Shown here piece by piece: positions 1 to 13,392 of a DNA stretch of 64,000 nucleotides. The DNA is from Lingula anatina (Eukaryota > Brachiopoda > Lingulata > Lingulida > Lingulidae): assembly GCF_001039355.2 (NCBI RefSeq), contig NW_019775458.1, forward strand, positions 939,872 through 1,003,871, written 5' to 3'. Position 1 is the stretch's first letter; every line of letters begins with the position of its first letter. The position numbers and the translations under genes are program-made. The notes beneath the pieces were generated by a model. It had not been told where the DNA came from and made no database searches. It was given only the letters and a program-made list of their open reading frames with translations.

Positions 1-99
1 CATATATTCATAATATTATTTGAGTTCAGCCTAGTATTTACACCTCACCTGCAAATATTTCAATTCAGTATTTAACTTGATTATTAAATTTGATTTTAG

Positions 100-2850
100 A
101 AGTATATGTTGTCACTGATGGACCCTCAAATAAAGAGACTTGGTTGGGAGAGACAGCCTAATGAAGGACATTTGGCAAAGTAAGACCATGCCTTTATTAT
201 AATTAAACTAATAATTAAACTGCATGATGGAATCTTAATTATTTGTATTGTGATTAACATTTTATGAATTATATGCTGAGAATTTCACAATGTACCAATG
301 ATTTGTACATTATAAACTTAGTATGTGTTAGCTTGCAACCAACCTGGGCAAATATCTATTGAAAGCTGATTTGTTTCACTCTACCATATGTGAGGGCTCT
401 TAGTGAGAAATCAAAACAGATGGTTTGTGAGAACTCTCTAAAGGGCATTTCAGATATTAACTGACGTTTGTCCAACTGTGGCTGACTCGCACATTTTTCA
501 AGTTTGGCTAACAAAGAGAAGGGAGGGCAACAACACTGTTACTTTGATATGTAATTCAGTACTATGACCACCAGTTCTTTTAATTAGCTTAATATAGACA
601 TATAAACAGTGATGGTGGTATTTTTGGTAACATTTGTTGCTCTGCTAATATCTTTTTGTAGTTGTAGAATACTAGTGATTATGAAAAAGTGGCTTTTCAT
701 CTAGTATTTGGAATTAGTTATGATAAAATGATTATGATAATATGTTATTTGATATTTAAGTTTGATCAGAAGGTTAGCTTTGTAAACAAAATGAACAAAA
801 TTATATCCTATGATTAAAACTGGTATTAGATATAATTATGATATATTTCAGTTTAATGCGCCTGAAGATTCTCAGCTTAGCTGTAGAACTGGGACACAAT
901 GAGACAGTCAGCAGAGCAATGAAAATGTTCAATGACTGGATGTTGAGAGATAAACCGTAAGTTGCATCTTTTTGTCTATTAGAGAGTTGCTTTGGATGTA
1001 CATATTTTGAGAATGACCATATATTTCCAAAATTAGGTCATTATACAAGCAAGCAGTGACATAACAGACAGTTGGAACAGTCTGTGTAAATGTTTATGGC
1101 AACTGTTAGGTAGGCGAAACTAAAGTATAATGGTTAAGATCTAAGCCTAAGAACATATTAAGAACATGCATTTTAATACAGTTTTAAAATGGAATGTTTG
1201 AATTCGACAATAGGAAATTATTATCCTGCAAAGATGTGGCCCATCTGATTTGTTCGTTATTAAGTGAATATGCCTGTTGGCAGTAGACTTTAACACAAGA
1301 TAATGGTTCCCAAATGTTTGTTAAATAAGTTATAATACTGTTTTAAAGTCAACTGTTTGTAATTTTGCCAGTTTGCTGTTTACATGCATTTTATCAACAT
1401 TTTGTGTATTATGCCATAGAGATTAATATTATTATATGCTCTTTCATTTTCTAGAATACGGGCAGATTACAGGTCCATAGTGTACAAGGCAGGAGTTAGT
1501 AATGGCAGAGAAAGAGAATGGGATTTCTGCTGGAAAAAGTACCTTGCCGAGTCCAATGATGCTGAGAAGAAAAAACTTCTTATAGCTATGACCTTTACCA
1601 AGAATATTGATAAGCTTTCTAGGTATTGATATGAGATTTAAGAACTTAAATGAAATTTTATTTTTTCATTTAAAAATTTAATTACAGATTTTTATTTTGA
1701 ATTATTTTCATTTGGTATATAATACTGGTGTAATTCTATGTTTATGGTCATTTTTTATCTCGAAGCTGATTGATTTAATTGGACATTAGCAAGAGTGCAA
1801 TTTATTATTATATCAAGAAATGATTTCTCATTTTGCTAATTCAGGTGTGATTATTTCTAGCTAAAGATGAATTGAAAATGTTAATATTGAAGAAGAAAAA
1901 TATTTTCAGGTATCTTCAGTATGCTTTGGACCCAACAAAGATAAAGAAACAGAGTGCAATTCAAGTGTTAGCTGGAATGTCAAGAAATCATGCTGCCACT
2001 GCTCTTGTATTGGCTTATGTGAAACAGAATTGGGATATCATATATGAGAGGTAGATATTATTCTGGTTTTTATGTGAACTGAAAGTTTATTCAAAACTAG
2101 AAATATTCACAGGCAAGTTTTATTTGTGGTTCAGTCTCTTATTTTGTGAAAGCATGCTTCAGTGCAAAATTGTCCTTTTTTAGAAACAGACATTTGGGTC
2201 TTGTTGAATGGTTATCCTTTTTGTAAAATTACAAAACCATACACACTCTTGCAGTTTTATGATGTTTTATTCATTTTTATACAAAAATTAAAATACCTCT
2301 TTGTATCTTGAAATATGTATCTGCACATGATGTTTGTATATTGTACAGGTATGGTGAGGGCTCATTTGAGATTGGTCGTTTAATAGAGAAAACAACCCAG
2401 ACTCTCCATACTCAGAGGGACTATGTCCAGGTGGGTTGCACTCTGTTTTCACTGTAGTTTAGTCCATCCTTGATTTCTGCTAAATGCCTACAAATTGTGT
2501 TAGAAACTAGAGATAAACTCCCAAGAGGATGGACTCCTGTCAAGGCAAAATGTAAAGAAAAATAAAATAAACTTAAGAAAATACTATGAGACCTGGATTC
2601 AATCTAATATTTGCGACTTTTTATTTCCCCTTGAAAAGCTGAAAATTTCATTAAAATTCTTCCATGTTAGTCACTTCAATTTTTTTAATATCTTTTACAG
2701 TTGAAAAACTTCTTTAAAGCTAATGCAGAGAAACTGGGGACTGGTGAAGTTGCATCAAAGCAAGCACTTGAAAGTATTCAAGCTAATATCTTCTGGATCA
2801 AGAACTGCCAGGATGCCACTGTTACCTGGCTGCAGAAAAAACTGAGTTGA
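100..2850 (+). CDS. M1 family aminopeptidase (aminopeptidase N type), 3' part
   Basis: Zinc metallopeptidase of the M1 (gluzincin) family. The part seen is the C-terminal helical ERAP1_C-like domain; the HEXXH catalytic domain would lie left of the window. Exons read from GT-AG signals: 100-179, 852-956, 1455-1622, 1910-2050, 2349-2430, 2701-2850 (stop TGA). They join in one frame for 241 residues. Recognisable pieces are LGWERQPNEGHL in the first exon, KQNWDIIYERYGEGSF across exons 4-5, and a final exon with the KQALESIQANIFWIK pattern. That last pattern matches the aminopeptidase N/ENPEP branch better than the puromycin-sensitive branch. Family members are usually type II membrane ectoenzymes that trim peptide N-termini. 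The membrane anchor is not in view, so location is inferred. The 3' flank past 3.17 kb was copied to 15.06 kb, where it marks a duplication junction. Confidence 0.88.
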
Positions 2851-5800
2851 TTAAATTGGTTTGTCATAATATTAATCAGCAGTAAATAGATAATCATTAA
2901 TAAATAGATAATTAGATAATAAGGGGAGGATAACAAACATATTATACTTGGCGGTTTTATTAGTGGCACCAGAATGTCCTAAAAGATTTAGAATCATGTG
3001 CAATAAAATTATAAACAGAGACAGTCTTTTAGGAAAGAGGAAACTCCAAAATGCTGGTTCAGAATATTTTTATGGACTGTGTCACAGTGGCTTCACCAGG
3101 TAGTAACTGCTCACTAGGGGTTTTGTTAATTTTGAATACACAGGCAAAATGGGCAAAGGAGCCTTGAACAACAGTAATTTGCTGAAAATAGTTTTATGAA
3201 ACTGGCCTCATAAATGTTCTTTTATTGCTCACCCTACTGAATGGTTGTTTAAGGACATTTGAGCAGCACTTATCTAGTTGGTAATCGGTAAGAATTTTAT
3301 CATTACTCTGTGATTTAAATGTTATTTGATAAGGGGCAGTGTAAAGTTTATTTGTTGATATAATATGTGAAGGTGTGATGCTATAGAATACAGATATATT
3401 TTGGATAGTTTTAATCAATGAACTATCCCATTAAACTTTAGAATATGGAGGTCAGGTAGGGTGTAGGGATTTCTACAGCAAAGGCCATCATATTTATTTA
3501 TTTATTTTAAGCATTAACACTTTAACTTTAAAATAAGATTTCAAATGCTGAAATCATTCCACTGGTGAGTAATTTTTTAACATCTTATTTTTTTATTGAT
3601 ATTTTATTAAAAATGGATAGACTTTTCTCTGAACATTATAGATCTGCTACTGAAAGTTTCATATATATTTTTCATCATAAAAAGTGGTACTTTAAAATTG
3701 CAAAAAATGTATTGTCTTTATATAGAATCCGTGCATGGCATTTATTTGATGGACTAAAAGTTAAATTCATAGCTGTTAAGAACATCTGTGTCATATTCTT
3801 AAAGTAAATATGAAAAAAAATATGTTTGTATGTTTATGTCAAACTTTGTTAAACTGTGGATCTGATTGAGAGGACTTAACATGCCAGTTTTGTAATACTG
3901 TTATAACTGTTCTCATTCCTGTTTTATAATTTGAGAACATATTTATGCTGTTATAAGTTAGTTGGTGCTGTGGCATGACACTCTTACAAAGGGTAATTAA
4001 ATTTTTTTTCTCTTAAGGTAAATTGCCATATGAGCATGCATTTACTTGTAGTGCACAAATTTAGGTATTAAATGATTGTTTTGTTTATTTACTCATGTAT
4101 TTTTTTATCCAGCCAATGAAGATGATATGTGAATCTGAATGAGAATGATTTATACATGACTGATTAACAAATATAAAAAGTATTTGTGCTTTGAAAATAC
4201 ACATAAAGCATTCAGATAATTATCATGGTTATGAATGAGTTATACACAGATATATTTCATAAAGACTATTTCATAAAGGCATTCCAAATTTCTAGAGCTG
4301 TGTTGTTAAGCAGTGTGTCAGTCTTTGTGCCACATTTAATACTTTTGTTTTACTACTGGTTCATTACCTAAATGATATGAAATTAAGATAAAGGTGAAGT
4401 TAAAGGATGTGCATATAATATGATGGTGGACTGTACTCTTATCAAAAGAAATCCATGTTATACAATGTACTTGGATGTTTTTCTTAAAGTCCCCTTTAAT
4501 CTATCTTTTGCTCTCATTTATGAAAATTGTGCATTATCTGATACAAGGTGATCTGTTGCTTTAACTGATATTTTCCAGCCACTTACTGGTACAGTGTATG
4601 AGTAGATAATTATTGCAAAATAATGTATTTTGATTTTTGTTACTAACCCAGGGGAATTGTTTCTGTTATCAAAAAATCAAATAATGCAAACAAAAATCTT
4701 CAATTTCACTCAAAAGTTTACTTTGTTTTCACTCATCTTATGAAATGTATTGAATGCAAGAAAAGAGTTAGACAATGGGGCCGTAGCAGTAGTCCGAAGG
4801 TTCATTGGTCCGAATGTTCACCATAGAACCTTCGGACCAATGAACCCTTGATTAAAAAAAAACGATGAAAATGTTATTATTTTTCCGACCAATGAACCTT
4901 CGGAATATCAAGAGGCCCCCTTAGACAATAGCAAGGTAATTCAAAAATTATTGCATAGTTATATGTAATGTTGTATTTTATCTTATGGAAAAAACAGTGA
5001 TGGGTTGCACTGTAACCATGAAAAACAAGACGTATAAAACAAGTTCTGTAATGTGAAAATTTGTTGTTTATTTGTACAAAACAACACTGAAAAGTGAAAC
5101 ACTGGTGCTTTCAATTTCTTGTGAAAAAAATTGTATTGTGAATACACACACAGTGTAATTTGTGAAAATGTTTATGATGTAGTAAAGTAAAACACTGCCA
5201 TATTTTTGTCCAGCATCTGTGTCATACATCTAACAATATGAATTAATGAAATGTGTATACTACATTTATATACAGAACATGTACTTCTTGCTCTTAGATT
5301 ATTTTATATTCGTTAATTGGAATATTTTTTCTGTAACCATAAATAATTGAAGCAAAAGATTTTGGTTACAACTTACATGGTGTGGACATACATGCCATTG
5401 TATTACTGTTATAGTATGTAATGAATATACACTGTTGAGGCTTAACAATTTACTAATGAGTTGGTTATAGGACAAGGATTATAAACTACATTAATCTCTA
5501 AATTAATCCCTATTTTATGAATATGTAATAAATCACTGAATAAGCAAAGCATGTCATACACACTAAATTGAGGTATGGTTCAAAAGTCTAAATGTCTATT
5601 GTTCTTTTCAAATAAAATTATTAAACAGAAGAATGTGGTTTTCACAGTGTTTGTAATTTATAAACTTAACAGTCACTTAGTTGAGAAGTGGTGAAAACGT
5701 GTAAGATGGTACCAGAGCTTTGAAGTAATGTTTTATGGGTGCAATGATTATTGGATGGTACATTACATACATATGTACAGTATTGCTGAATGTAGGGTTT

Positions 5801-7450
5801 TCAAAAGAAATACAGAACTCTTAAACATTAATAGAGAATGCAGGACACTTGATCTTAATGCATCAATCAGGGCACTTGGCAAACATACAAGGGTAATTGC
5901 CGGACGTGCAATGCAGCACAAGATAGAATGTTTTCAAAATATTCTGCTAGTAAATTTTTCGATCAAGAATAATAGCGTCTTGTATGCTCAAACACAATCC
6001 AGCGACATTGAATTATTGGCTTTATTTATTCCATAGGTGAAATCTGACTGCTGAGCCAGATTACTTCAATTCTTATGATTTATAATGAATTCGACGATTT
6101 CTTTAATCACCCTTGCTGATTGCTGCGTTTGCTTCTCAAGGTAGGTCAAAATTATCCTGTTCATTGCAGTAAACTGACAACTAGCAAATGTTGCTCTACT
6201 CTACTAACCACGACCATGAAACTTCAATTTCGATGTTTATGAAAGCCGACCACATTTAACAAGATGCTCAACTATTATCACACCACGCGGAAACGATATT
6301 TTTTATCTTGCACACAATGACCGTGGATACACTGGATGTAGGCTACACAGCACGTGCCCCTCCCTTCGGCAATATTCGGTCCCCTTCTAATTGTCGAATA
6401 AATGGCACTTTGTTTTGGCAAATTTAAAATTAAGCATTCAGAAAAAAAAACACACTCGCAAACACATACATGCATGTGCAAAACATGAAAAGAACAACAC
6501 AGTTACAGCGTTTTACTCCCACAAAACTAGTAATCGAGGAAATTCGACTCATTATATTCTTCAATGTGTCTTATTAAATCAAGTTGTTCGGAAAAAACAA
6601 AGAAGCAAGAAGCGTTGTAAGGTACCGCAGATAATCTTTATTCCGGTTAATTTCTTATGACGTGTACATGCTAGTGTTGCATGGGTGCATTTTTAATCAG
6701 ATACTCTAACATACGGTAGCAGGCTACTACACATTCATCATTCATTGTATCTACAAGTACTTTTTCCTGGTAGCCCTCTGATAAGGTTGATACAGAATTT
6801 TACGGTCGGTAAAATGGTTAAAACGATTGAACGTTTTTTACGCCTTCTATATATCCACAAAAATGCCCAGAAAATGTTTCCCCAGCTTTTTAAACTGCTG
6901 TAGAATGTGAAGAAGTTTGCAGCGCTCACTAGCATGACGTCAGAGAAGTAACACAGCTTCTGAAAGTGATGCATAATTAAACAATTATTAGTAAATTGGA
7001 ATATCAAACACCTACATATATATATATATGCTGTATGTGTGATTTAAAATAAAATTCAAATTCAAATATAAATACCGTCGTTTGAAAAAAAGTTTGTCAA
7101 CATTTTGTCATGATTAAGAAAAAACTGACTGGCTGGCTGACTACACTCATTCTCATTATATGGGTCCATGTAACAATTGATTTTATTTTATTAAAATAAA
7201 ACGAATGGGAGAATTGTTTTTCCAAGTGGAATTTTACTAACCTCAGTCTAGCAACTTAAATCACTAAAAAAAGTATTACTACATTTTTCAGTTCTCACAC
7301 AAATATACATAAACGGACTAAATTTTAAACCGTCGTTAATTTCGGTATCCCAAATGGACCTATTTATTGAGAATAAGCTTTTTGCATTAAAATGAAAAAC
7401 CTCAAATCATTAAAGTATTTGTCTATGTATACTTTACCTTCATTTTGGTA
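2851..7450. other. Aminopeptidase 3' flank and A/ANPEP intergenic region
   Basis: No coding exon was found. The left part is probably the long 3' UTR of the aminopeptidase. AATAAA signals occur near 3002 and at 5611, and the true end is unknown. 3170-3410 is recognisably similar to 15060-15300, and 6290-7000 to 16750-17400, which places this stretch at the start of the first duplicon. A palindromic element sits at 4777-4919. Short open frames here show no family resemblance. Confidence 0.6.
4777..4919. mobile_element. Short palindromic (MITE-like) element
   Basis: Nested inverted repeats. The arm at 4799-4814 (GGTTCATTGGTCCGAA) is an exact reverse complement of 4831-4846. A third arm at 4885-4903 is a near-perfect reverse complement of 4794-4812. 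The outer ends GGGGCC (4777-4782) and GGCCCC (4913-4918) are also inverted. About 143 bp, no coding capacity. It has no counterpart in the second duplicon, so it inserted after duplication or was lost from the other copy. Confidence 0.6.
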
Positions 7451-10400
7451 TTATACAATTACTGGGGGTTCAGTAGTTTTGATGGGATCGGTACACGTCC
7501 ACAGGCCATCTACAAGCTGGCACTGGCTCCCTACACCACATGGACTCTGTATTTCCTCTATTTGGTTGGGTTCCACACACATATACCAATGAGTACAGTT
7601 ACGAGAGGCCCATGTGTCGCCTAACTGAAAGATACAGGTGTAATACAGGTCAAACAGCGTGGATATTTTGGAAGTTTATCGTTTTAGTACTACTCTACAT
7701 GTAAGGTGTCCACTGTGCATTATAAGCAGTCCAGACCCGACTGATGTGTAAAAGAGCTGACATCAGTCATTTAATTATTTTAATTAAAAGTATTTAAAAA
7801 CACTTTACAAGGCCAAGGCTCTATCTTGCAATGGTGAAGAATTTTTTTTTAATATTCTTAGTTCACTTTGACCGCAAGGCCAGTACATACATGGACATTT
7901 AAGAGAGCAAAAATGCTTTTTGTGTATGTATGGGGAGGGGATATGGAACTGGTTTAGTGAATGTTTGACGTTTGGATGTATAGAAGTCCAGAAAACTACC
8001 GGCACCCTTTTAAAGGTGAAAAAACACGTTCTATGGTATTATAAGATTACCTGATGGTAGCCACCCGTTGCATCCTCACAACCACAACGGTCCCGAGGAA
8101 CACACAGATGGCCACTGCGCACGTACCCGGCCAGACATTGACACCCCTCTTGTGAAGCACATTGCTCGGAGCCCGAGGGGTTGACGCAAGAGGCTGGACA
8201 ACCAGTCATGCTTGCATTATAACGCATGTTGTATCCCTCCGCATTACACCCATGCAGCGCTATTCAAGAAAAAAGAGAAAAATATGACCAAGATATGTAA
8301 AAAAGACCAACAAGATCGAGTTATTTTATCAATATCTGAACTAGAACAGGAAAGAACAATAAACAAATCAAACGACCTTAGATCTCCGAAAATAGATATT
8401 GAAAGAATTCAGTGCACTTTGTATAATATTATCTCTATACCTATCACATACGCATTTTATCAAACTACTTGCTAACGAAGTTAGAACCAGCAGGTCTGCA
8501 TAATTAACTGGTTTCTGACGTATTATTTTACATGTGCACATTGTGACAAATTGATGACCAAATGACAGCTACATTGTATAACTGATAAACTTACGACAGT
8601 CGGTTACTTCTCTCCAAGCTCCAGGGAATACCCCGAGTCCTGCTTCTTCGCAAGCTTTGGCATATGTCTCAATGATACCACACGCCACCTCATGCTGAAC
8701 CTGTATTCGGAGAGAAAGATCTGTAATGGTTTCTTAGCATTCAAAATTCATTTTCCATATTTCTTTATTTCGAGTTTAATCCCTAAAATTAATTAAATTT
8801 AACTAATTTTTGATGCGTAGACTTTTTTTGCATTTAAAAATATAACAACCAGTTACCTTCATATTTGAATTTTCATTCTTCAAAGTATCTCATGTTAAAA
8901 TAAGTTAGCCTACCTCTGGCAATGTTGCTTCATCTCCGGAGGCTGAGCAAACATCAATTGCACAGGACACGTAGTACTCCTCGGAATTCACGAGTGGACT
9001 TGCGGCACATCTGCCAAACACGCCATCAACGTTCTTTATGACATCACAGAGGATCTTTTCCTCACAATCCCTTTGCTCTGAAGAAGCTTGACGCTTGCGT
9101 CTCCTCCCACCTGGTGCCTGGCACCTGTGTAAAAGGCAAAAAAATTGTCGGGTTCGGATTTTACAAAGTTTTTTAACAGACCCAACAATAAACAAACAAA
9201 CAAACAAACAAATATATAAATAAATAAATAAATAAAACTGTTCAGCATGATGTGTGGTTCGGCATTCAGTAGGGCCTATATTACAAGAAAAATGACCCAG
9301 GCGTGTGTTTATCACTCTGGTCCTAAAGAGCAAAACAGAAATAGTACATCAGTGCAACAGAAATAGCAACTTGTTTATGAACAATTTCGGCATAAAATCC
9401 GACCAAATGTCACTTTGTAATTTAAAATATTATAACTCAAAGAAATACCAAAGGGAATCGTTTTATATTTCCCGAAATTGATATTTGGTATTTGAGATAG
9501 GTATTTTTCTGATTTCTTTCTGTGATATCGTTGGTCGTTTTCGGCAACACATTTAAATAACCGCGGTCAACAGTAATGCACAATGTCTTACTACTCGGAC
9601 TTCTGCGAACTGAGAACAGGTAAATAAGTCATCATTTTACAACCAGAGATTTGAAGAAAGGGCAGTTTTGAAGCTCTTTTACAGCTGATCGAGTGATTTA
9701 TTCGGTTTAACTGTCGGCTCTTTTGAGTGGCATAAAAACTGATGGTGCTATACCACGCTCTCTTCAAAGTTATTTCAAACTCAACATATAATTCTGGCTT
9801 GTCGCACATGTTCATGGACCTACTTTTATGACATTATTACATGTAACATTGACAACAAGAATTTTAACCCTACGTAAACAATTTCAAAAATGAATGGCAA
9901 GACTTTAAGATTCATTAAAATTATATTGATTTCATTTATCTTACTCGGGTCCGAGACTGGGATCAGGAACCAACCAACTCTCGCCAATCTGGTCGTACAT
10001 GCCCTGGGTTTGTGGCGTTGGGAACCAGAAAAGACCGACCTCATAAAGATAGCCCACATACGTCCCGTCCTTCAGAGAGTAGTCATCGTCCTTATCCCCA
10101 TTGCAGGTACCACACATGCCACACAACATTCCTCTGTATGTCCCGGGAATACATATGTTAACTTTATAGCGTCTAGGAACGCGGTGTTCCCCCCAGTGGA
10201 TGGTAATGCCGAAGTCAAATTCGAAAACAATGCGGTTGCTAGCATCCAGAGATATGCTGACGCATCTTCCTGCATTGCACACTTCAATAGGGTCGCCGCC
10301 ATAAAAGATTAGTTCCCAATCATCCTACACATGAAAATACAATCAAAACAAACTTTACTCATTTATGATGAATGTTCTATATTTTTTCAATAAAATATCC

Positions 10401-13262
10401 CGAACAACGTAACATTGTTTCTGGTTGAAAGATATATTATTCTTCCACATATTGCAATCTAAACGAGTACAGCGTTTTTGAGAAAATGACTGACAAAGTT
10501 GATTCCCAGCTGACATCTAATTTTAGGATATGGTGGTGGTTACGCTTTGACATACAAATGGGCTGCAACACTGCGGGTGTAATAAATTATGTACGACTAT
10601 ATATGGATTCTTGTCATCCTTTCAATATGCAACTTATAAATAACAATTTTGGAAGGTACCATATACAGCCGCTGCTGCACTCGTGGTCCCATAAATGGAA
10701 AGGTCCCGGTGATTGTAATATTTTTTACATGAACTATTCTTACATTATACATTTTCCTTGTACAAAAGCAACAAATAAGCAGGTTTACTTTATTTGGCCA
10801 CATGTTTGTTTAAAAGCTGTTTTTATGCTTACCACAAACTTGAAAGCTTTCGGCGGGCCGGATGGACCTGCTAATCCAGGCGCTGGGTCTCCTTGATCAA
10901 GCTTGAATTTCATTTCAAAAACGTCAATGTAGATTTCCTTTGGCCAGGAACGATCCGTGGCAAAGTTGGGATCGATGTAGTTGATTCCTTCAATGGTAAA
11001 CTCTGTAAGTTCCGGGTGGACCACCGGATCGAAACACGTCTCTGTGATGGTGTATCTGCATTCACCTTTTAGGGGGAAAATATCACATTTCAAAATCATT
11101 AAGACTTTATTATGCATATTCATGTTGAATCACACATTAGGTCCATTGGTTATACGGTTGTCTGGTAGAAGAGACAAGTGATAAATAAATATTTGTGGCA
11201 ACGTCGCCCGCAATCCCCTGTTCAATTATATATGTATAACTATCTGTATTGTTTTGTAGAATGTTTCCAGCTATCTAGAGTTGTTTAATTTGCAGCTCCT
11301 CACCTTGAAAATGGATTGAATTGTCATCATGTGTGTGATAATGTGGATCCCCCACAACATAACAGCAGCATCTTTCTGCAAAGTAAACACATGCCACGCC
11401 CTTAGAATTTTACACATTTATAGTCTTTTTAACGTAAATAAATGGCAAAAAGTAAACCTTCTCACAACAGAGGAAGGCAAGTGTGTAATTCATTTCTTAA
11501 AAAAATTTACCCCCATGCCGTCTAAAAATGGAATTTATTCAGTTAAAGTTAGAAAATGCTGAAAAGAAAATTATTCCAAAAGTAAAGGACTACAAAACGT
11601 GAAAGTGCATTACAACTACAGGTAATAACGAACATATGGTCACCTACCGGGGCGGCAGTCCACGTTACTGCAATAGTCTTGAGTGAGGAGGTCTTGGTTC
11701 CAGCAATTGTAATCGGCACACGGCATGTCAAACCCCCTGCGAGATGTGTCACACTGGATAAAACGTTTACAGCTCAGCGGATGGGCAAAATAGTACTGAT
11801 CTGAAGGACCCTCTGAGCATATGAAATCTAAAAGTAGAAGTAAAAGTGTCTTGTCAAAACAACTTTTCCTTTCAAATGGTGCCAAAACTCAAATTTTAAC
11901 ATAAAAGTTGTGGAGATCATTAACAAATCTACTAATTTCCATGAAACTGGCCTTTCAATAGAACAAATGTGACAATTGGGTAAATGGCCCCAAGAAAAAA
12001 ATACAACTAAGTGACCAAAAGTATTTTGATTCTTTAATCCTTTTAATGACAATCAGCGTAAATACTCACCCAGCTGTGCTTGTGTAAGAGGTTCTGTGGT
12101 CACGAGGAGACAAAGGAGAGCTAAGACGCCAACTGTAAGCCATAAAGAACCTGTACCAAAAGAAGGAAAATTTAAAGCTACATCATGGTTACACCTTTCA
12201 ATGTTTAACATAGAAAACATAGAAGACTTATATTAAATGATATATGAAATAGAGGTCTAATTTGATACATCTAAACATAACTCATAGACTAATAACCGGA
12301 TAGTCTTATCCAGTCGTCGGTCAATAATCCCTTTTTCGAGTCGAGAATGTCCCCGAGATGATCTCGCCCAAAGCCTATTTCGTAAATAATATTTAAAAAA
12401 AAACTTAAAGTGTACATTTATCTTCTAAATATCCCTCTTTGGGAGATTAGAATAAGATATCATGTTATAAAATGATAACACCTTTCAATGACTAAAACAA
12501 CGTGTTAACCAATGAAGTCGCCTTCTATCATGAAGTAGTAATACTTATCCCATGACGTGGTAATATACTATGATGTATCTTAACAAACGTGCTTCGGTTA
12601 TTGTCAATATACATTTGAAATATATATCTGCTGTGATGTATTTTTTAATCATCATTAAAATTACCACTAATATAAAACTGCCAATGGACTGGTTTTCATT
12701 ATTTCTTGTTTGTTTTCACAACCCAAAAAATGCCCTTCCAGTTAGAGAAACAAAGTGAAATAGCATTAGACAGAACATAATAAACAAATAAGTTAATGAT
12801 GATGATGAACAAAAAGATAAAAAGAATAGTGTTATAAAGAAAAGGAAAATAAACAATACTGTCTTCATACGTTATGTTAAAATGTCCCATACTTACTTCA
12901 ATCATGATATACATGTACTCAATAAGATAATCAAAACACTTTTTTGTGTTCCTGCTAGGGAAATATTAGAAGCGTCCCCGAACCTTTCTAAGGGTAGTTA
13001 AACCAAAAATACAAATACGATGCTGTCTTTCATTTGCAATTAAAAAAATGAAAAAAAAAAAACATTTCATATGTCAAAAGCCTAACTAAAATCTATGATT
13101 CAAAATATGAGTATTTTTAAAAATAAATATTTCTGAACTCGATGGGCAGTAGAGCTAACGCTGTTCTTTAAATTGTTGTTAAAGCACAAAGAAATACCTA
13201 TTTCCTCCGACCGGTTGGTTCTACAGTATATGGCTCATTAAATAATTATAACACTTACCCAT
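7451..13262 (-). CDS. Gene A: secreted chitin-binding/VWD/C8/TIL protein
   Basis: Ten exons in 5' to 3' order: 13262-13259, 12150-12070, 11827-11648, 11375-11304, 11065-10833, 10324-9945, 9124-8914, 8700-8595, 8259-8051, 7624-7451 (TAA). They give 549 residues. Signal peptide about 1-24; type 2 chitin-binding domain 29-88 with the conserved Cys, aromatic and KRFIQC pattern; VWD from about 91 with GDPH at 97-100 and CGMC at 258-261; furin-type RRRKR at 324-328; C8 to about 422; TIL about 423-492; Cys-rich tail ending in a TTEPPVIV-like sequence. The start is the ATG 51 bases after the TATA box; only 4 coding bases lie in exon 1. Odd points: exon 5 is 27 bases longer than in B and D, adding a Gly/Pro-rich piece, and the segment after GDPH reads HTHDDN instead of TYDGQ. 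It is secreted. Matrix or mucus function is inferred from the domains, and no orthologue name can be assigned. Confidence 0.88.
9188..9236. repeat. (CAAA)n/(TAAA)n microsatellite
   Basis: Tetranucleotide run on the + strand inside the intron of gene A between exons 6 and 7. It creates spurious Tyr/Leu/Phe-rich open frames on the minus strand. Confidence 0.95.
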
Positions 13263-13392
13263 TTTGGCTGCTGTGTCCAGGCCTGGATAGGTTTTTCATC
13301 GCCGACACTGTGTATTTATACGTTTGCTTACTACTTAAAATCGAGTGGTCTTGATTTCCAATTCTGGCCGGTTTGATATATTATAGGCATTT
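13263..13392 (-). promoter_or_regulatory. Gene A core promoter with TATA box
   Basis: Reading on the minus strand, TATAAATA lies at 13320-13313, 51 bases before the start codon. It is set in a block of about 120 bases closely matched in all four family 1 genes: a CAAACCGGCCAGAATTGG-like stretch, a CGATTTTAAGT-like stretch, then the TATA box and CACAGTGTCG. Transcription would be expected to begin about 30 bases after the TATA box, giving a very short 5' leader. Confidence 0.7.

Noticed and set aside
8905-9333. 142-residue minus-strand open frame read as one exon
   Set aside because: Its first part is intron and a tetranucleotide repeat. The real exon starts at 9124 after a CAG acceptor.
9890-10312. 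140-residue + strand open frame
   Set aside because: Antisense shadow of the VWD exon of gene A (9945-10324), whose minus-strand frame has the family motifs and proper splice sites.
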